A stretch of 64,000 nt of DNA from Pomphorhynchus laevis (GCA_012934845.2 WNNJ02002989.1:62001-126000), one strand, 5' to 3'; shown: positions 1-11,751, numbered from the stretch's first letter. A program made the numbers and translations. The notes: generated from the sequence alone by a model not told the origin.

Positions 1-1605
1 TCGAAATTTCCCGCATGGTTTGATAAAAATCTGAAGCTTATGTTGAAAACTCGTAATCACCTTTGGCGCATGCCACGTTCAGATTCGAATCTTATTCCTC
101 GTTATAGACTAATAGGAAACTTATGTACAAAACTAAAACTAAGAAATCAGAATGAGTTAGCAGCAGTTATTGCGATTAAGGCCTTTTGAACAGCCTTACA
201 GTTATGAGCATATTTTCGCCGCAATAAAACTATTCCTTCTCTAATCAATTCTATTAATACAGTGAATTGTGTATTGACTATTAAAGTTGAAATTGCTGAA
301 GCTCTAGCTTCGGCTATTCTCTTCCGTTTGATGATTCTGTGAAAACTGATATTAATTGGAGATTAGGAGCTATTTCACAACGATCAACAACTTTTAAAAT
401 ATATTCCAGTGAAGTTGAGGCTTACTTAAGAAATCTTGATACCCATAGCTCAACAGGTCCGGGTAGAATTTCTCCGTTCAGAGGCATTAGATCGAGTTCC
501 GAACTTTGTCTAATTAATTTGTTATCTCACTATGGTGTTCCTTGTACCATCTGCAATTTGGTTCGGGAATTCCTTAGCCGATGTTTCTACAAAGTTATAG
601 TAGGGAGCCACATTTCCACTACAAGATATGTAAATTGAATAGTCCATCGGAGTACTGTATTGGGTCCTCTTCTTTTTATCACATTTCTAAATGACTTATT
701 ATTACGTATCCCAAAACCCATTCTTAGCCTTTGCCGATGATATAAAATTATGGTGCATAGAGATAGTAAAAATGAATGCTAAACTGTTGCAGAACGACCT
801 TGACCGTATTTATGAATGGAGTGAAGCAACGCAGATGAAGTTAAATATAAGTAAATGCGTATGTATGAGATTAGGTAGCGTTGGGATCGATCACAGTTAC
901 CACATTGGAGGAAAGATACTTACTATTGTATCGGAATAAAAGGATTTGGTTGTAATAATACACAAGACACTAAAAACAAGTATGAATACTGATTTGCTTG
1001 CAGTAAGGCAGTTCGAGCCTTGTATTGCATCATAAATTGCTTCTCGAGAATGAATCCTTCTATCTTTAAACTCCTTTATTGTGTTTTGGTTCATTCACAT
1101 CTTGAGTGTTTTTCAAGCTGTTTTTCAAGCTGTTTTTCAAGCTGTTTTTCAAGCTGTTTTTCCATGTACTAAACAATTAATTACCAATCTTAAATCAGCG
1201 CTTCGTCCCGGGTCTCGAATTTTCTTTCATAATTCGTATTCGTATGAGGAAGGTTATCTTTGCTAGGTTTATCTTCAATGAGACAAATACTACTATATCT
1301 TGATCTCTTGGCAATGTTGGCAGTTGTCAAATCCTTTGAAGGATATTCCACAAATGTTATAAAGTTTAGAACTACAAATTGTCGTGGACATCGCCTAACC
1401 CTCTATAAATTTCCTCCTGATAAAACTCCTAGAAAAATGAGGCACTCTCATTGTGTAATCAACATTTGGAATGTACTACCTAAGGAAATTGCTTGTGCTT
1501 CCAGCTATTCACATTTTAAACTTCAAGTGAGGAAATGGATTAATGACAGCACGAACCATCAATCAGTGTTGAACCACCCATTCGGCTGATTACATTCTAC
1601 ACTTC
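1..1605 (+). mobile_element. Decayed CR1-like LINE remnant, LINE-D
   Basis: Broken frames follow the order of LINE ORF2. FPAWFDKNLKLMLKTRNHLW at the window edge is the segment after the endonuclease. Then come STGPGRIS (RT block, KSTGPDGIS type) at about 450, FADDIKLW (catalytic block) at about 730, and a C-terminal NCRGHRLTLYKF...INIWNVLP at about 1375-1480, matching LINE-C (LRGHSFYLSR...INSWNRL). Many stops and frameshifts mean it is dead. It is cut by the window's left edge. Confidence 0.75.
1103..1162 (+). repeat. 12-bp tandem repeat, four copies, inside LINE-D
   Basis: TTTTTCAAGCTG is repeated four times. Because the unit is a multiple of three it keeps the frame and reads VFQA repeated. 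Confidence 0.85.
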
Positions 1606-2274
1606 ATTTTTTATTTTTTATTTTTTAATATCAACAGTGAACAGACTGAACAGCCATTTGCAGCTTTGTCTTATACGCAATAATAATACTCTCATTTAGG
1701 TATAATTTTGTCTTTGCATGGCCCAATCAATTATTCGAATGTTACTACGCAGTGCAAATCGTAATGTACTTATTTTTTCACGCAACAATCTTCTATTTAA
1801 TTATGTTAAAAATAATTACAGAATCTGAATTTGGTACATAAAAGGTTTGCAATAAAATTCCCAACTATTATCAGTATCAAACCAGAGAAGACGCAAGATT
1901 ATTCATTCCAATTTATGGATGTTGATGAGTCAGCTCAGAATAAGCGAACTTTTTTGGTATTTATTCTGAAAATTCAGACTTTTTAACAATTAAGATATTA
2001 CTCTATTTCATATGCCTATAAAAAGATTAGTGTTTCTGCGTACAATCGTATTTTACATGCGAAATGATTATTAGTTTTTCCTCACAGCTTTCGTGGAAAT
2101 GCTTACCCACGGCATTATTAAGAGGTCAAATTTTAACATTTGAAACAAATCGTAAATTGTATTCTCTGAAAGATGCCAAATATATTATTATTAAAAGCAA
2201 GCATTGGCTATAAAGCCGCTTCGCTCGATCACAAGAAAACATCATTACATACACTAAAATCAACATAAAAAATA
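1606..2274. other. AT-rich interval without recognised feature
   Basis: I see no exon, RNA gene or repeat here beyond T/A runs at 1605-1630 that may mark the 3' end of LINE-D. Confidence 0.5.
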
Positions 2275-2870
2275 TCAATAAATGGGGTAATCTTTATTAT
2301 TCCTGCCGTTAATCGTATAATTTATAAGATAACTCTTGAATGTCTTAACGTCTGTGGCCAACACGATTTCCGACGGTAGTCGATTCCGAGCATTTACACA
2401 ACAATGAGACAACCAATCCAACCGTAAACTGCGACCATGGGACGATATCCTCAACAACAGGGGATAACCTCTGTGGCATCGTCCATCGTTGATAACCACC
2501 GAATGGGTAAGATATCCATCCGAACCGTTGGCGATATGCCACATTACTTACATATCTAGGATGTACAGTCTTTTGTGCACAGTCATCATACCCAGAGTTT
2601 TAAGTCTGTCGCGATAACTCATATGTGAACAATTCGAACATAGTTTGCTGCCACGACGAAGCATATTTTCTAAGTCATTCAACTCTTTTTTGGACGTTGG
2701 AAAACTGGCTTGTATCGCGAAATTAATAAGTGGTCTTACAAGTGCATTAAATAGAATTCTAAAACGTGTGGGTGACACAAACTTGAAGCAGTTTTTTATC
2801 AAGTACAACATTCTTCTAGCAGACGCGCATCTACGTTCAGTGTCCATTCTAGATTTCAAGGAAGAATAAG
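2275..2870 (-). mobile_element. 3' fragment of a CR1-like LINE
   Basis: Two overlapping minus frames give FVSPTRFRILFNALVRPLIN, then LNDLENMLRRGSKLC, SYRDRLKTLGM, and after a frameshift the C-terminal CCVNARNRLPSEIVLATDVK. These match the C-terminal part of LINE-A and LINE-C (LRRATKL..., Y.DRL..L, WNRL). It is 5'-truncated. Confidence 0.7.
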
Positions 2871-3337
2871 TTATGATACCAAGGTATCATACATGAGATA
2901 CACAATTAATTATTTGAGATCCTATAGTATATCGGGCAGTACAGAACTATACCCGAAACGAAGGTGAACACACTTAGAGACGTTCAATAGTATTCCTGTA
3001 TGCCTACTCCAAATTTCTATCCTATCAGTATCACTTTACAGAAACTCTACATCCTTTGGAGAATTAATTGTGCTCCACACTTTCAAGTCATCATTAACAG
3101 TTAAATAAAAATACATATCCTTAAAGAAACATATCGGACAAATTATGGATTATATAGGGCTGACCCAAATTAGTTCTGAATATTCGATGAGGGATATCAT
3201 GCCCGATAAAGACATGCTTAGAACATGAATATAAATACATCAAATTTAGGATATTTTGATATCTAAACGACTTTAGATTTTTATTTAGTCTACAAATGTA
3301 TATGTACCCATATCTTTCCTATCTCAGTATTTACAAT
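2871..3337. other. Interval without recognised gene
   Basis: AT-rich sequence with a short palindrome at about 2874-2891 (ATGATACC/GGTATCAT). I see nothing else. Confidence 0.5.
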
Positions 3338-3364
3338 TATTATTAATGTTTCAACAGCACATAA

Positions 3365-3536
3365 AACAGCTCACTCGCCTGGAATCAACTCCCTCTCGAC
3401 GTCTGCCGCGCTCCCTCCTTTATCACATTCAAACACCTCCTCCGTTCACACCTTCTCGACACATGATTTACATTTTTGTTTTGTTGTGGTCATGTAAGCG
3501 TGCGCTGGCACGCATTTGCCACGTTAAAAAATAAAA
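3365..3536 (+). mobile_element. 3' tail of LINE-B inserted in the LINE-A duplicate
   Basis: The segment matches the extreme 3' end of LINE-B at 31685-31850 and 61745-61905: LAWN-coding sequence, then TTTATCACATTCAAAC, the GCGTGC-GCTG-GCACGC stem-loop (3498-3513), TTTGCCACGTTAAA and an A-rich tail. The paralogous site at 5237-5250 is empty, so this is a very short 5'-truncated retroinsertion. Confidence 0.85.
3498..3513 (+). promoter_or_regulatory. LINE-B 3' stem-loop (also at 12239, 12752, 31815, 61868)
   Basis: GCGTGC-GCTG-GCACGC can form a 6-bp stem with a 4-nt loop, followed by ATTTGCCACGTTAAA. It is kept in five LINE-B ends in this window, including ones with almost nothing else left, so it is the element's 3' terminus and a likely recognition site for its RT. 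Confidence 0.6.
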
Positions 3537-4258
3537 AGCATGGCTTAATTGGCTGGTTCACTTCAGAAAAAAAAGAAAATATAAAAGTACCACAAATACG
3601 GAAAAGCAGCTTTCCCCATAGCATCCTCCATCCGTAATTTCTTTTTAAATTCGTTGATATTGCTACTGCACACTGTTGACTATCCAAGCTTATTCCACAG
3701 AGATACAACTCGCCGATCAAATTGGACAGCTCGTGAGTTTCTTATCCTTTCACGTCTCAGGGTTAAACTATGGCCTCGAAGGATATTGGATGAGCGCAAA
3801 TGAAGACAATCTCGAAGTGGATGATCCAAATCATTAAGAATTTGCCAGACCATACTCATATCGATGTACCGGCGGGTCCAAGTGACAGTCTCAAGTCTAA
3901 GTGCTTTTAATCGATCAGGGTACGACAAAAATTTCAGTTGCGGTGCTAGCTTGGTAGCTCTATGAAGTACCCTCTCTGAACTAATATGTTCTTTTGAATT
4001 TTGGGGATACACACACGGCGCAGCATATAGAAGACGGCTCAACACATGAGGAAAGATTAGCGGACGTAGGGCAAATTGATTGAGTGTAATGAAAGTGCGT
4101 CGAAGTTAACCGATTATCCCAACGCATTTGAACAAGCATGTTCAGTATGTGTGATGGTACTCAAGTCACTGTTTATCCACACTCCCAAGTTCTTATATTT
4201 GTTCACTCGTTCTATATCACTGCTTTGAAAGCTATAATTAGCTGAAGATTGAGCATTT

Positions 4259-4704
4259 CCAATGACAAATCATTACAAACAAATCATTACTATGATTTGT
4301 TTTTGTTAAAACATCCTACTAAATGCAATAGCTTTGATAGAATTTTGACTCATTAATAATGTTGTGGGCATGCGTTTCCCACAGTAGAAATATTTTTGGA
4401 AATATTACAATTTTTAATAAAAGTAAATCAATTCGGATAGTCACTTAATATTTTGAAACATTATTATAATGCCACAAAATACGATTGAATTTATGTTATA
4501 CCATAATACAAATTTATATACAAATTAGTTAAACGTTTTTTAATATAATTCACGTTTCAGTCCATTTAATTACGTGTTATTTGCTATTATTTAGTATCGC
4601 TATTCTATTTACGCCTATATTAATCGTATAGCATTGATTACTTCACTTTTGCATAATCATTCGTCACCTTTGCATGACACTTTGTCAATTTTCCATAAAA
4701 ATAT
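4259..4704. other. AT-rich interval without recognised gene
   Basis: No ORF, repeat or splice-flanked open segment that I recognise. Confidence 0.5.
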
Positions 4705-5237
4705 TGTAACTAATAAATAAATAAAGATTTTATTTACAAAATACAACGTTAGATAAAGAATAAACAAAACTAGATCTAGGATAAATTGTCACTTTCACGG
4801 CCTCAGGTCCAGAGCGATCTGCGTTCACCGGTCGCACCAGCGCGCCGCCTTCCTACTGAACCATTCGGGATCTCTCACCCCCGAGATTCCAGTCGAGGCG
4901 GACTATGGTCGGTAATCTCGAGATGAGGAGCTTGAGAAACCTTAGTCTTTGCTCTGGGGGACGTCCTCTAGAGAACAAGACTAATCCTGAGATAGCCCAA
5001 GTAACCCAAAGACGTACTAGGGTTTTCACATTCAATGACCGATGTTAGTCCGTTTCAGGGCCCACCTAGCTCTCTTCAGGATACGTTTAAATCTACCCAG
5101 TCAGTTTTCGCAGGCCAGTTCACCGTAGGGCTGAACACGAGTAGTTTAATAAGAGGGAGGACCTTAATGAGATTTAAACTAGGGTTAGAAGACCTTGAGA
5201 AGAGAAGTGTAGAATGGTTATTATTAATGTTTCAACA
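4705..5237 (-). repeat. Possible solo LTR
   Basis: Read on the minus strand it begins TGTTGAAACA and ends TTAGTTACA (TG...CA). An AATAAA polyadenylation-like signal lies within the last 40 bp, and the middle is GC-rich against AT-rich flanks. These are LTR traits. No flanking duplication or internal gag-pol is seen and the last ~20 bp recur at 3338-3357, so this is tentative. Confidence 0.4.
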
Positions 5238-5297
5238 GCACATAAAAGCATGGCTTAGTTGGCTGGTTCACTGCAGAAAAAAAATATAATAAAAGTA

Positions 5298-7250
5298 TCA
5301 CAAATACGGAAAAGCAGCTTTCCCCATGGCATCCTCCATCCGTAATTTCTTTTTGAATTCGTTGATATTGCTACTGCACACTGTTGACTCTCCAAGCCTA
5401 TTCCACAGAGATACAACTCGCCGATCAAATTGGACAGCTCGTGATTTTCTTATCCTTTCACGTCGCAGGGTTAAACCATGGCCTCGGATGATATTGGATG
5501 TGCGCAAATGAAGACAATCTCGAAGTGGATGATCCAAATCATTAAGAATTTGCCAGACCATACTCATATCGATGTACCGGCGGGTCCACGTGACAGTCTC
5601 AAGTCTAAGTGCTTTTAATCGATCAGGGTACGACAAAAATTTCAGTTGCGGTGCTAGCTTGGTAGCTCAATAAAGTACCCTCTCTGAACTAATATGTTCT
5701 TTTGAATTTTGGGGATACACACACGGCGCAGCATATAGAAGACGGCTCAACACATGAGCAAAGATTAGCGGACGTAGGGCAAATTGATTGAGTGCAATGA
5801 AAGTGCGTCGAAGTTGACCGATTATCCCCAACGCATTTGAACAAGCATGTTCAGTATGTGTGACGGTACTCAAATCACTGTTTATCCACACTCCCAAGTC
5901 ATTATATTTGTTCACTCGTTCTATATCACTGCTTTGAAAGCTATAATTAACTAAAGATTGAGCATTTCCGCCACGAACACGTAAATGTTTGTATTTTGAT
6001 ATATTTACAATCAACCTATTGAGCAGAGCCCAATTTTCGACTTCATCGATATCCCGTTGCAGTTTGACTATATCATTGGGTGAACGAATTGCCCGCCAGA
6101 TTTTCAAATCGTCTGCATATAAAAGCATCCGAGAATCAATAAATTCCGGGATATCGTTGATGTAGACACTAAATAACAATGGACCCAATACTGAACCTTG
6201 ATGCACCCCTATATTACATGGCCGCGAAGAAGAGTAAAAATTATCTACATGCACACAATAACTACGATTGCTTAAAAACGATTCAATCCATCTAACAAGC
6301 AAAAATGGAATGCCACTTTTCTCTAGTTTATTTAGGAGGAATCTATGGTCTACTCTGTCAAATGCCTTAGAGAAATCGAAGAATATGATGTCAGTAGCAA
6401 TTGATACGGCTTTATTAGCTGACCAATCAAGATGGGCTGCGAGTAGATTAGTAACTGTCGAATAACCCTTACGGAAACCATGTTGGTCAGAAGCTATTAC
6501 ATTATTCTCACTATAAAACTTGACCATATATCCATGTATAATTCGCTCTAACATTCTACAACATAAGCAAGTAATATTTACTGGTCTGTAATTGTCTACT
6601 GAAGATCTATCATCCTTTTTGAAGATGGGGTGAATGATCGATTGTTTCCACTCTTTTGGAAGAGTCGTATCAATAATAGATTGTCGAAATATGTTACAAA
6701 GTGGTGTATATATTGAGTCTGCTATTCGACGAAGATATATCGAAGGTAACAAATCAGCACCTTTGGAGTTTGTCTCTTTAAGACGATGCAGTTCAGCTAA
6801 AACTTTTTCCGGAGTTATCAAATTAGCTATGTCTAAACTAGGATATGAAACACTAGCACTTCTTATCGTCTCACTGTTCTGGATAGGTTCAGAATACTCG
6901 TTTGTAGTTTCTCTGTCCAAGTAAAAATGCATTGAGAACATCTCAGCAAGGTCGTCTTCAATAACGCTATCAAAATACTGGCCAATTGTTTTATTAGCGT
7001 TCCTACTACTATTCACAAGATCTATCACCCTTTTTGAAGATGGGGTGAATGATCGATTGTTTCCACCATTGAAGAAATTTCTCGCCTGCTTATAAACACC
7101 ATATTCACAAAACCCACCCTTAAAGCATTTGAAACTGAAGTCACGAGCCTTCATCGCAGTAGCCAGCTCAGTATCAAACCAACGAGCGCTTTTCCGACTA
7201 GTCTTAGACTTCAAAGGTGAGAATTTTACCATTAGAGAATAAAGCGTCAC
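5298..7250 (-). pseudogene. LINE-A reverse transcriptase
   Basis: RT blocks are ordered as expected: SKGADLLPSIYL, HPIFKKDDRSSVDNYRPVN, DQHGFRKGYSTVTNLL, IIFFDFSKAFDRVDH (catalytic D), GVHQGSVLGPLLFSVYIND and LLYADDLKIW (catalytic DD). The C-terminal part continues past a TGA at 5667 into SYPDRLKALRLET and WNRLGE, ending at about 5298. The usual VPQGS reads VHQGS here. Confidence 0.9.
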
Positions 7251-7472
7251 GCGAAAATGATCCCATGCCTCGTCAACTCCGACAACAGCCGGATTAGGTC
7301 AACTTACTCTATGCAGCCTTGATGTAATAACATCATAGTTCGCCCGAAAAACATTAATCTGACGTTTGTACCGAGCATGATGAAACACCCTCATTTGTAT
7401 ATTTAGCAAAACTTTAACTACACAGTGATCAGACAAACCAACAGGAGAATCATATTGGATACTACTGATTAA

Positions 7473-8140
7473 TTAACTGTTTGTCGATAGGCAAAGATCA
7501 AGAAGGGAAGTACTACAACCTGAAAAGCGAGTATGTACATCAACAAATTGAGCAAGACCACAATAAGCAAAACACTCCATAAGGTCACAAGATTCACTAT
7601 CACAAGTAGGAAGAACCGTATTCGAAGTCCATTTAACATCTGGCATATTCAGATCCCCAATTATCACAGTATCACAATCTCCTCGCGTATACAACTCTAT
7701 CTCTTCAATGAGTTTCTTAGATATTGCCTTAGGAGCACGATACACAAGACCCAGTATGATAGGTGAGCTGTTATCAAACTTCACCTGACACCACAAACTC
7801 TCAACTCTATCAATAGACGACTTACTCAAAACGCGCACCTTAACTTCGTCTCTCATAAAGAGAGCTACGCCACCACCCCTACCCCCTATCCGATCACTAC
7901 GGAACAAAGAATAGCCTGGGATGGATACCTCAGCATCGGATACATCACAATTAAGCCAAGATTCTGTAATACCAACTATAATTGGATTAACAGACTCGAT
8001 CCTAAACTTTAGCTCATCGACTTTCTGTAACAAGCTCCGAACATTACAATAAAATATACTATGACTTTTATTCACACCAGTGCGAGTAATAATATCATCT
8101 CTAGCAATCTGACACACTTCAGATCCCAAATCAGCTAGGC
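7473..8140 (-). pseudogene. LINE-A AP endonuclease domain
   Basis: The frame gives FYCNVRSLLQKVDELKF, then ITESWLN (catalytic Glu), GYSLFRSDRIGGRGGGVALF, LGLVYRAP, IIGDLNMPDVKW (catalytic D/N) and RFSGCSTSLLDLCLS. This is a typical LINE EN domain that nicks target DNA. A stop at 7473 separates it from the RT. Confidence 0.85.
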
Positions 8141-8872
8141 ACTTATATGCTGTAAGACCTTGCCAAAACCCTCCACATTCATGAGAGGCGATACATCTAA
8201 TGGGGACCAACTGATTCGAATGCGTCGCCTCACTACTTGAAAATTTTGCACACATAGATTGCTCTCACCAAGTGCAACACGAGATGCAAGTTCTTTCTTA
8301 GCTTGAGACAATTTCTCCCTTTGAAGAGCGTCAAGATCTTTTAAGAGACTAACATGGGATCCTTTTAAACGATATGAATTCCGAAGAATTAACTCAGCAT
8401 GTGACTGCTCTCTAAATACGGCCTTGAGTAAACGCGGCCTATTACTAAGTGTATCACGCTTACCCAGTCGAAATAATGCAACGAGTTTAACACGTTTGAC
8501 AATATCCACATTGCAAGAACCAAGTACCTGCGTCAATATAAATCTCACACTCTGGACGTCCTCGTTAAGACGTACTTGTGCGTTCTCAAATAAAGATTCT
8601 CTTACATTGGCCAGAATAACAGATCTACATCGATCAGCGGTGTGTTTCCTATTATTACCAATTTGCAATTCGAGACTGTCACGTGACACTGCGGATAGTG
8701 TATGTTGACTTATCGTTGACGCTTGTTCCTTCTTTTTGACAGTCACATTATCAGACATATGACCATGATTCAAAACCTGACAATATGTATTTTCATCATT
8801 AGTAACATCAGGTAAATGCACTGGAACATCCATGGCTACAGTCTCACCATCTACAGTTAAATCTATATTCAT
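8135..8872 (-). CDS. LINE-A ORF1 nucleic-acid-binding domain
   Basis: 245 residues. The second half reads CRSVILANVRES, then VKRVKLVALFRLGKRD, NRPRLLKAVFREQSHAEL and LKDLDALQREKLSQAK. This arrangement (RCV[IL]..N[VL]PES, RLG, RPR.LKV.F, then a helix) is common in ORF1 proteins of CR1-clade LINEs. It overlaps the endonuclease frame at its end, consistent with a frameshift. Confidence 0.6.
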   Translation of the reverse strand: MNIDLTVDGETVAMDVPVHLPDVTNDENTYCQVLNHGHMSDNVTVKKKEQASTISQHTLSAVSRDSLELQIGNNRKHTADRCRSVILANVRESLFENAQVRLNEDVQSVRFILTQVLGSCNVDIVKRVKLVALFRLGKRDTLSNRPRLLKAVFREQSHAELILRNSYRLKGSHVSLLKDLDALQREKLSQAKKELASRVALGESNLCVQNFQVVRRRIRISWSPLDVSPLMNVEGFGKVLQHISA

Positions 8873-9261
8873 TGGATTATTTGCAAGACTTGATATATAG
8901 AGTTAGAATAGCTTCCATCACTATGACTGGAATTTTCAACATTCTTAGTAGATTTGGAAATAACAACTTCCTTACTTTGACCGGCACTTATGCTTTTTGG
9001 AATTGGTGGAGCTGATATGGGTCCAAGAGAATTACAACTCGACTGACCGACAACCAAGGGGGTAGATTCCGTCTTCAAATCATTTATCAAAGATGCGCAG
9101 CAGTACCCGTAGTAGAAAGATGCATTAGACAGAGCTGTTTTCTTTTCCCCGGGAACTGAAACACTTGTCCACACATGACAATCTTCACTTGAACACCGAA
9201 CCTGATAATCCACGAACTTGGCAGCATCACCTCGCTTTGTAGTCTTCCTCTGTTTGACCAT
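8869..9261 (-). CDS. LINE-A ORF1 N-terminal Cys-motif domain
   Basis: 130 residues from a true ATG. After a basic start (KQRKTTKRG) it reads VRCSSEDCHVWTSVSVPG, then YYGYCCASLINDLK. The LINE-B ORF1 has the same pattern: CxxxxCxVWT, then a G-[YF]-C preceding LI.DL. This looks like a small metal-binding fold conserved across two LINE families; I know no name for it. The stop overlaps the next ATG (ATGA at 8872-8869), suggesting reinitiation or an old frameshift. Confidence 0.6.
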   Translation of the reverse strand: MVKQRKTTKRGDAAKFVDYQVRCSSEDCHVWTSVSVPGEKKTALSNASFYYGYCCASLINDLKTESTPLVVGQSSCNSLGPISAPPIPKSISAGQSKEVVISKSTKNVENSSHSDGSYSNSIYQVLQIIQ

Positions 9262-9595
9262 TATATGTATGTATATTCAGACTTTATCAGAGTAAAGTCT
9301 CTTGTGTAGATTTCAATAAAGATTGTGTAGGTTCTTCTGGTATAGGTTTTTAGGTTTAGGTTCTTCCAATTTAGGTTCTTTGTAAGTAGTTAATATGTAT
9401 AACAAGATAGTTTAAACTCCTAATTAATACAGATTTTTCCGCGAGTGTAGCGATCTGAACTGTAATTGTGTGTTTGAGCTCTTAAAATGTTTGTTCTGTT
9501 ATATATGGAGTAAAGTGGGTGATGATATGCTTAGGGATAAATCGAGTAATGTCGTGGGGGAGACGGATAGACCGCGTCTCCTGAAGGACTATAAC

Positions 9596-9655
9596 ATCTG
9601 CATCTCTACCAGATATAGGCCTAAGGGCGGAAGCACCTCCCGAATTCTACTGAAG
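9596..9655 (+). repeat. First part of an interrupted tandem duplicate
   Basis: TCTCTACCAGATATAGGCCT and the following ~35 bp recur at 10870-10930. Here LINE-C follows at GAAGAAT; the remainder of the unit resumes at about 10804 (ATTCAGTGAAAAAGGCTC). Confidence 0.75.
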
Positions 9656-10803
9656 AATTCTACTGATCATGTACCCCATGACAAGTTGATTATGAAGATA
9701 AGTGCATTAAAAATCAATCCAATTATCATTCGTTGGATATGCAACTTTCTTTCTGGTCGCACATACCAGGTCGCCATTAACGGTACCCTTTCCGAGCATT
9801 ATCCAGTTAATGCCGGTGTCCCGCAAGGGTCTGTATTGGGTCCTTTGCTGTTTTGTATTTTCATCAACGATCTACCCAGTGTAATAAGTTCGCATTCATT
9901 ATTATTTGCTGACGATTTAAAAATTTGGAGAGCCATCAAGTCGAATTATGATCGTAACATTCTTCAATCAGATATTGACACGGTTCTTAAGTGGGCACGT
10001 TCTAATGGTCTGTCTGTTAATGCCTCGAAGTGCACTTGCATGCACATTCGATCACGTAATATTGTTCCAGTGCCGATATATCATCTCAGGGATCGAGTGA
10101 TTAAATTGGTTTCGAGCTATAAAGATCTTGGCGTATTGATAACGGATGATTTCTCCACTCGCCAAAACACTGAGTACATTTGTTCGAAGGCCATGCGTAT
10201 GGTTGGTTTCCTTCGCCGATCATTCAGCTATGTGAGTCCACGTTCTTTTAGAGTTCTTGCAAACGCTTTTGTACTAAGTCATTTGTTATATGCTTCTCAA
10301 TGTTCATACCCTCGAACCAGAGATGAGATTAATCGACTTGAGAAGGTGCTACGTAGGGCAACAAAATTAGTACATTCTTTGAGAGAGCTTCCTTACGAGG
10401 ACCGTCTTCGGTCTTCAAATATGCAGTCATTATGTGATATTCGTGACTCGCGGGATCTGTGTCTTGTATGGGAGGTATTTCACAATGAACACCATGTGTT
10501 GCGTGGGCTCTTCAACATTCGATCAACTCGAGCTTTGCGAGGTCACTCGTTTTATCTTAGTCGCCAACGAATAGTACATTCTAGGACGATTCAATTTGGA
10601 CAACGAATAATAAATTCATGGAATCGTTTAAGCGATGATATTGTAAATGCGGGAACTCGTGAGCTCTTTAAACGACAGATTATTTTAAATTGTTAACTGA
10701 TTTGTTTTTGATTTTCTCTTTTTCTTTTATTTTGACTATCGATTTGTCAGCAACTGTGAGCTATGCTCGTAACGTTGTCTACATAATAATAATAATAATA
10801 ATA
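9655..10803 (+). mobile_element. LINE-C, 5'-truncated CR1-like LINE with (ATA)n tail
   Basis: One long open frame (about 9660-10696) gives RT from mid-domain: [84 protein letters not shown] and the C-terminal LRGHSFYLSR...INSWNRL. The tail is (ATA)n at about 10785-10803. The open frame and clean ends suggest a fairly recent insertion, though it has lost EN and the first RT blocks. Confidence 0.88.
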
Positions 10804-10865
10804 TTCAGTGAAAAAGGCTCTTGGTTATTTCCTATTAGTTTGTGTAACCGGAGTGGGACGCCCTC

Positions 10866-11010
10866 CTCTACCTATATCTCTACCAGATATAGGCCTAAGG
10901 GCGGAAGCACCTCCCGAATTCTACTGAAGAATATTCAGTGAAAAAGGCTCTTGGTTATTTTCTATTAGTTTGTGTAACCGGAGTGGGACGCCCTCCTCCT
11001 AGTCGGAACC
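10866..11010 (+). repeat. Second, uninterrupted copy of the tandem duplicate
   Basis: It carries both parts of the unit (TCTCTACCAGATATAGG..., then ATTCAGTGAAAAAGGCTC...GGAGTGGGACGCCCTCCTC) without LINE-C between them and so shows the pre-insertion state. Confidence 0.75.
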
Positions 11011-11372
11011 AAAGGTGGAAAGGTTGCCCTTTCGGCTTCCAGCCTCGACATGTGGAGTCATTTACCCACGGGCATTATCTTTATTTCCCAACGCAAGGCT
11101 TCAATCGTTTCTTATCTTTGCCAGTTTTAACGAGGCTAAGGTCTGCAGCGACGATGCAATCCGTTTTTTATCACGGGGCTTTTTTTAATTTAGCAACTGA
11201 TGTAGATGGACTTTGAACCTCACTAATCTTTGACATTAGTTTTTTTTATCAAATCGGACATCTTATTCATTGATTCTTGGTGCTTGGCCTCAACAAGCCG
11301 TAAGATGTCTGAGTCAGACATCCTTTGGTTATTATTAGCGGAGCATGCATAGGCGAAGTTGGCTGGCTTCAT
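11011..11372. other. Interval without recognised gene
   Basis: GC-richer than the neighbours at its start, probably retroelement untranslated sequence. No domain recognised. Confidence 0.4.
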
Positions 11373-11751
11373 CTAAGCTACCAGATGACGTTTATTGTAG
11401 CTTTTGAAGGAATCACATTTTCTCGACCAGGCTGGGTGAACTCCTATACTGTTTAGATCCCGAACAGTGCGGGGATCTATCGCATTTTTCAGAATGATCA
11501 TCCAGAGAGCCACATATCCCACCAGAGCGGGGAAGAGGACATCCAGAACCCCAATATTCCCATATGTGGCAGACATTACAATGGATGTAGGTCATAGAGT
11601 CAGTTTCGATCAGAGTAAATTCCAGATTATGTCCCAGGAAAGGTTTACATTCGGAGTGAGCTAGACACTCGGCAGCGTCTACTGAATCAGAACCAAATTC
11701 CTCTCTTCCCTGTAATAAATCTGATATTGATAATCTTAAAATCTTGTTCAA
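11373..11751 (-). pseudogene. LINE ORF1-like fragment with CCHC-type zinc knuckles
   Basis: Overlapping minus frames give IHCNVCHIWEYWGSGCPLP, then ICGSLDDHSEKCDRSPHC. This resembles RC.RC...GH....C and CG..HD...C knuckles of jockey/I-type ORF1 proteins, with the first knuckle damaged. It is short and decayed. Confidence 0.45.

Larger units (their letters stand above)
3338..4258 (-). mobile_element. Duplicated 3' end of LINE-A, interrupted by a LINE-B tail
   Basis: Apart from the inserted tail (3365-3535), this is nearly identical to 5218-5965. The minus frame reads LLYAAPCVYPQNSKEHISSE, then SYPDRLKALRLETVTWTRR and RRVVSLWNKLG. Where the longer copy has a TGA (5667), this copy keeps sense codons (LHRATK). 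Homology stops at about 4258. Confidence 0.85.
5245..9460 (-). mobile_element. LINE-A, near full-length CR1/Pido-like non-LTR retrotransposon
   Basis: Minus-strand frames follow one another: N-terminal Cys motif protein (9261-8869), RPRxLK nucleic-acid-binding ORF1 domain (8872-8135), AP endonuclease (about 8140-7473) and reverse transcriptase (7250-5298). The 5' region runs to about 9460. Frameshifts at the domain joins and a TGA at 5667 make it inactive. The 3' end is duplicated at 3338-4258. Confidence 0.85.

Noticed and set aside
10690-11216. Plus-strand ORFs around 10690-11216 as genes
   Set aside because: They run through the (ATA)n tail and the short tandem duplicate, and no domain is recognisable.
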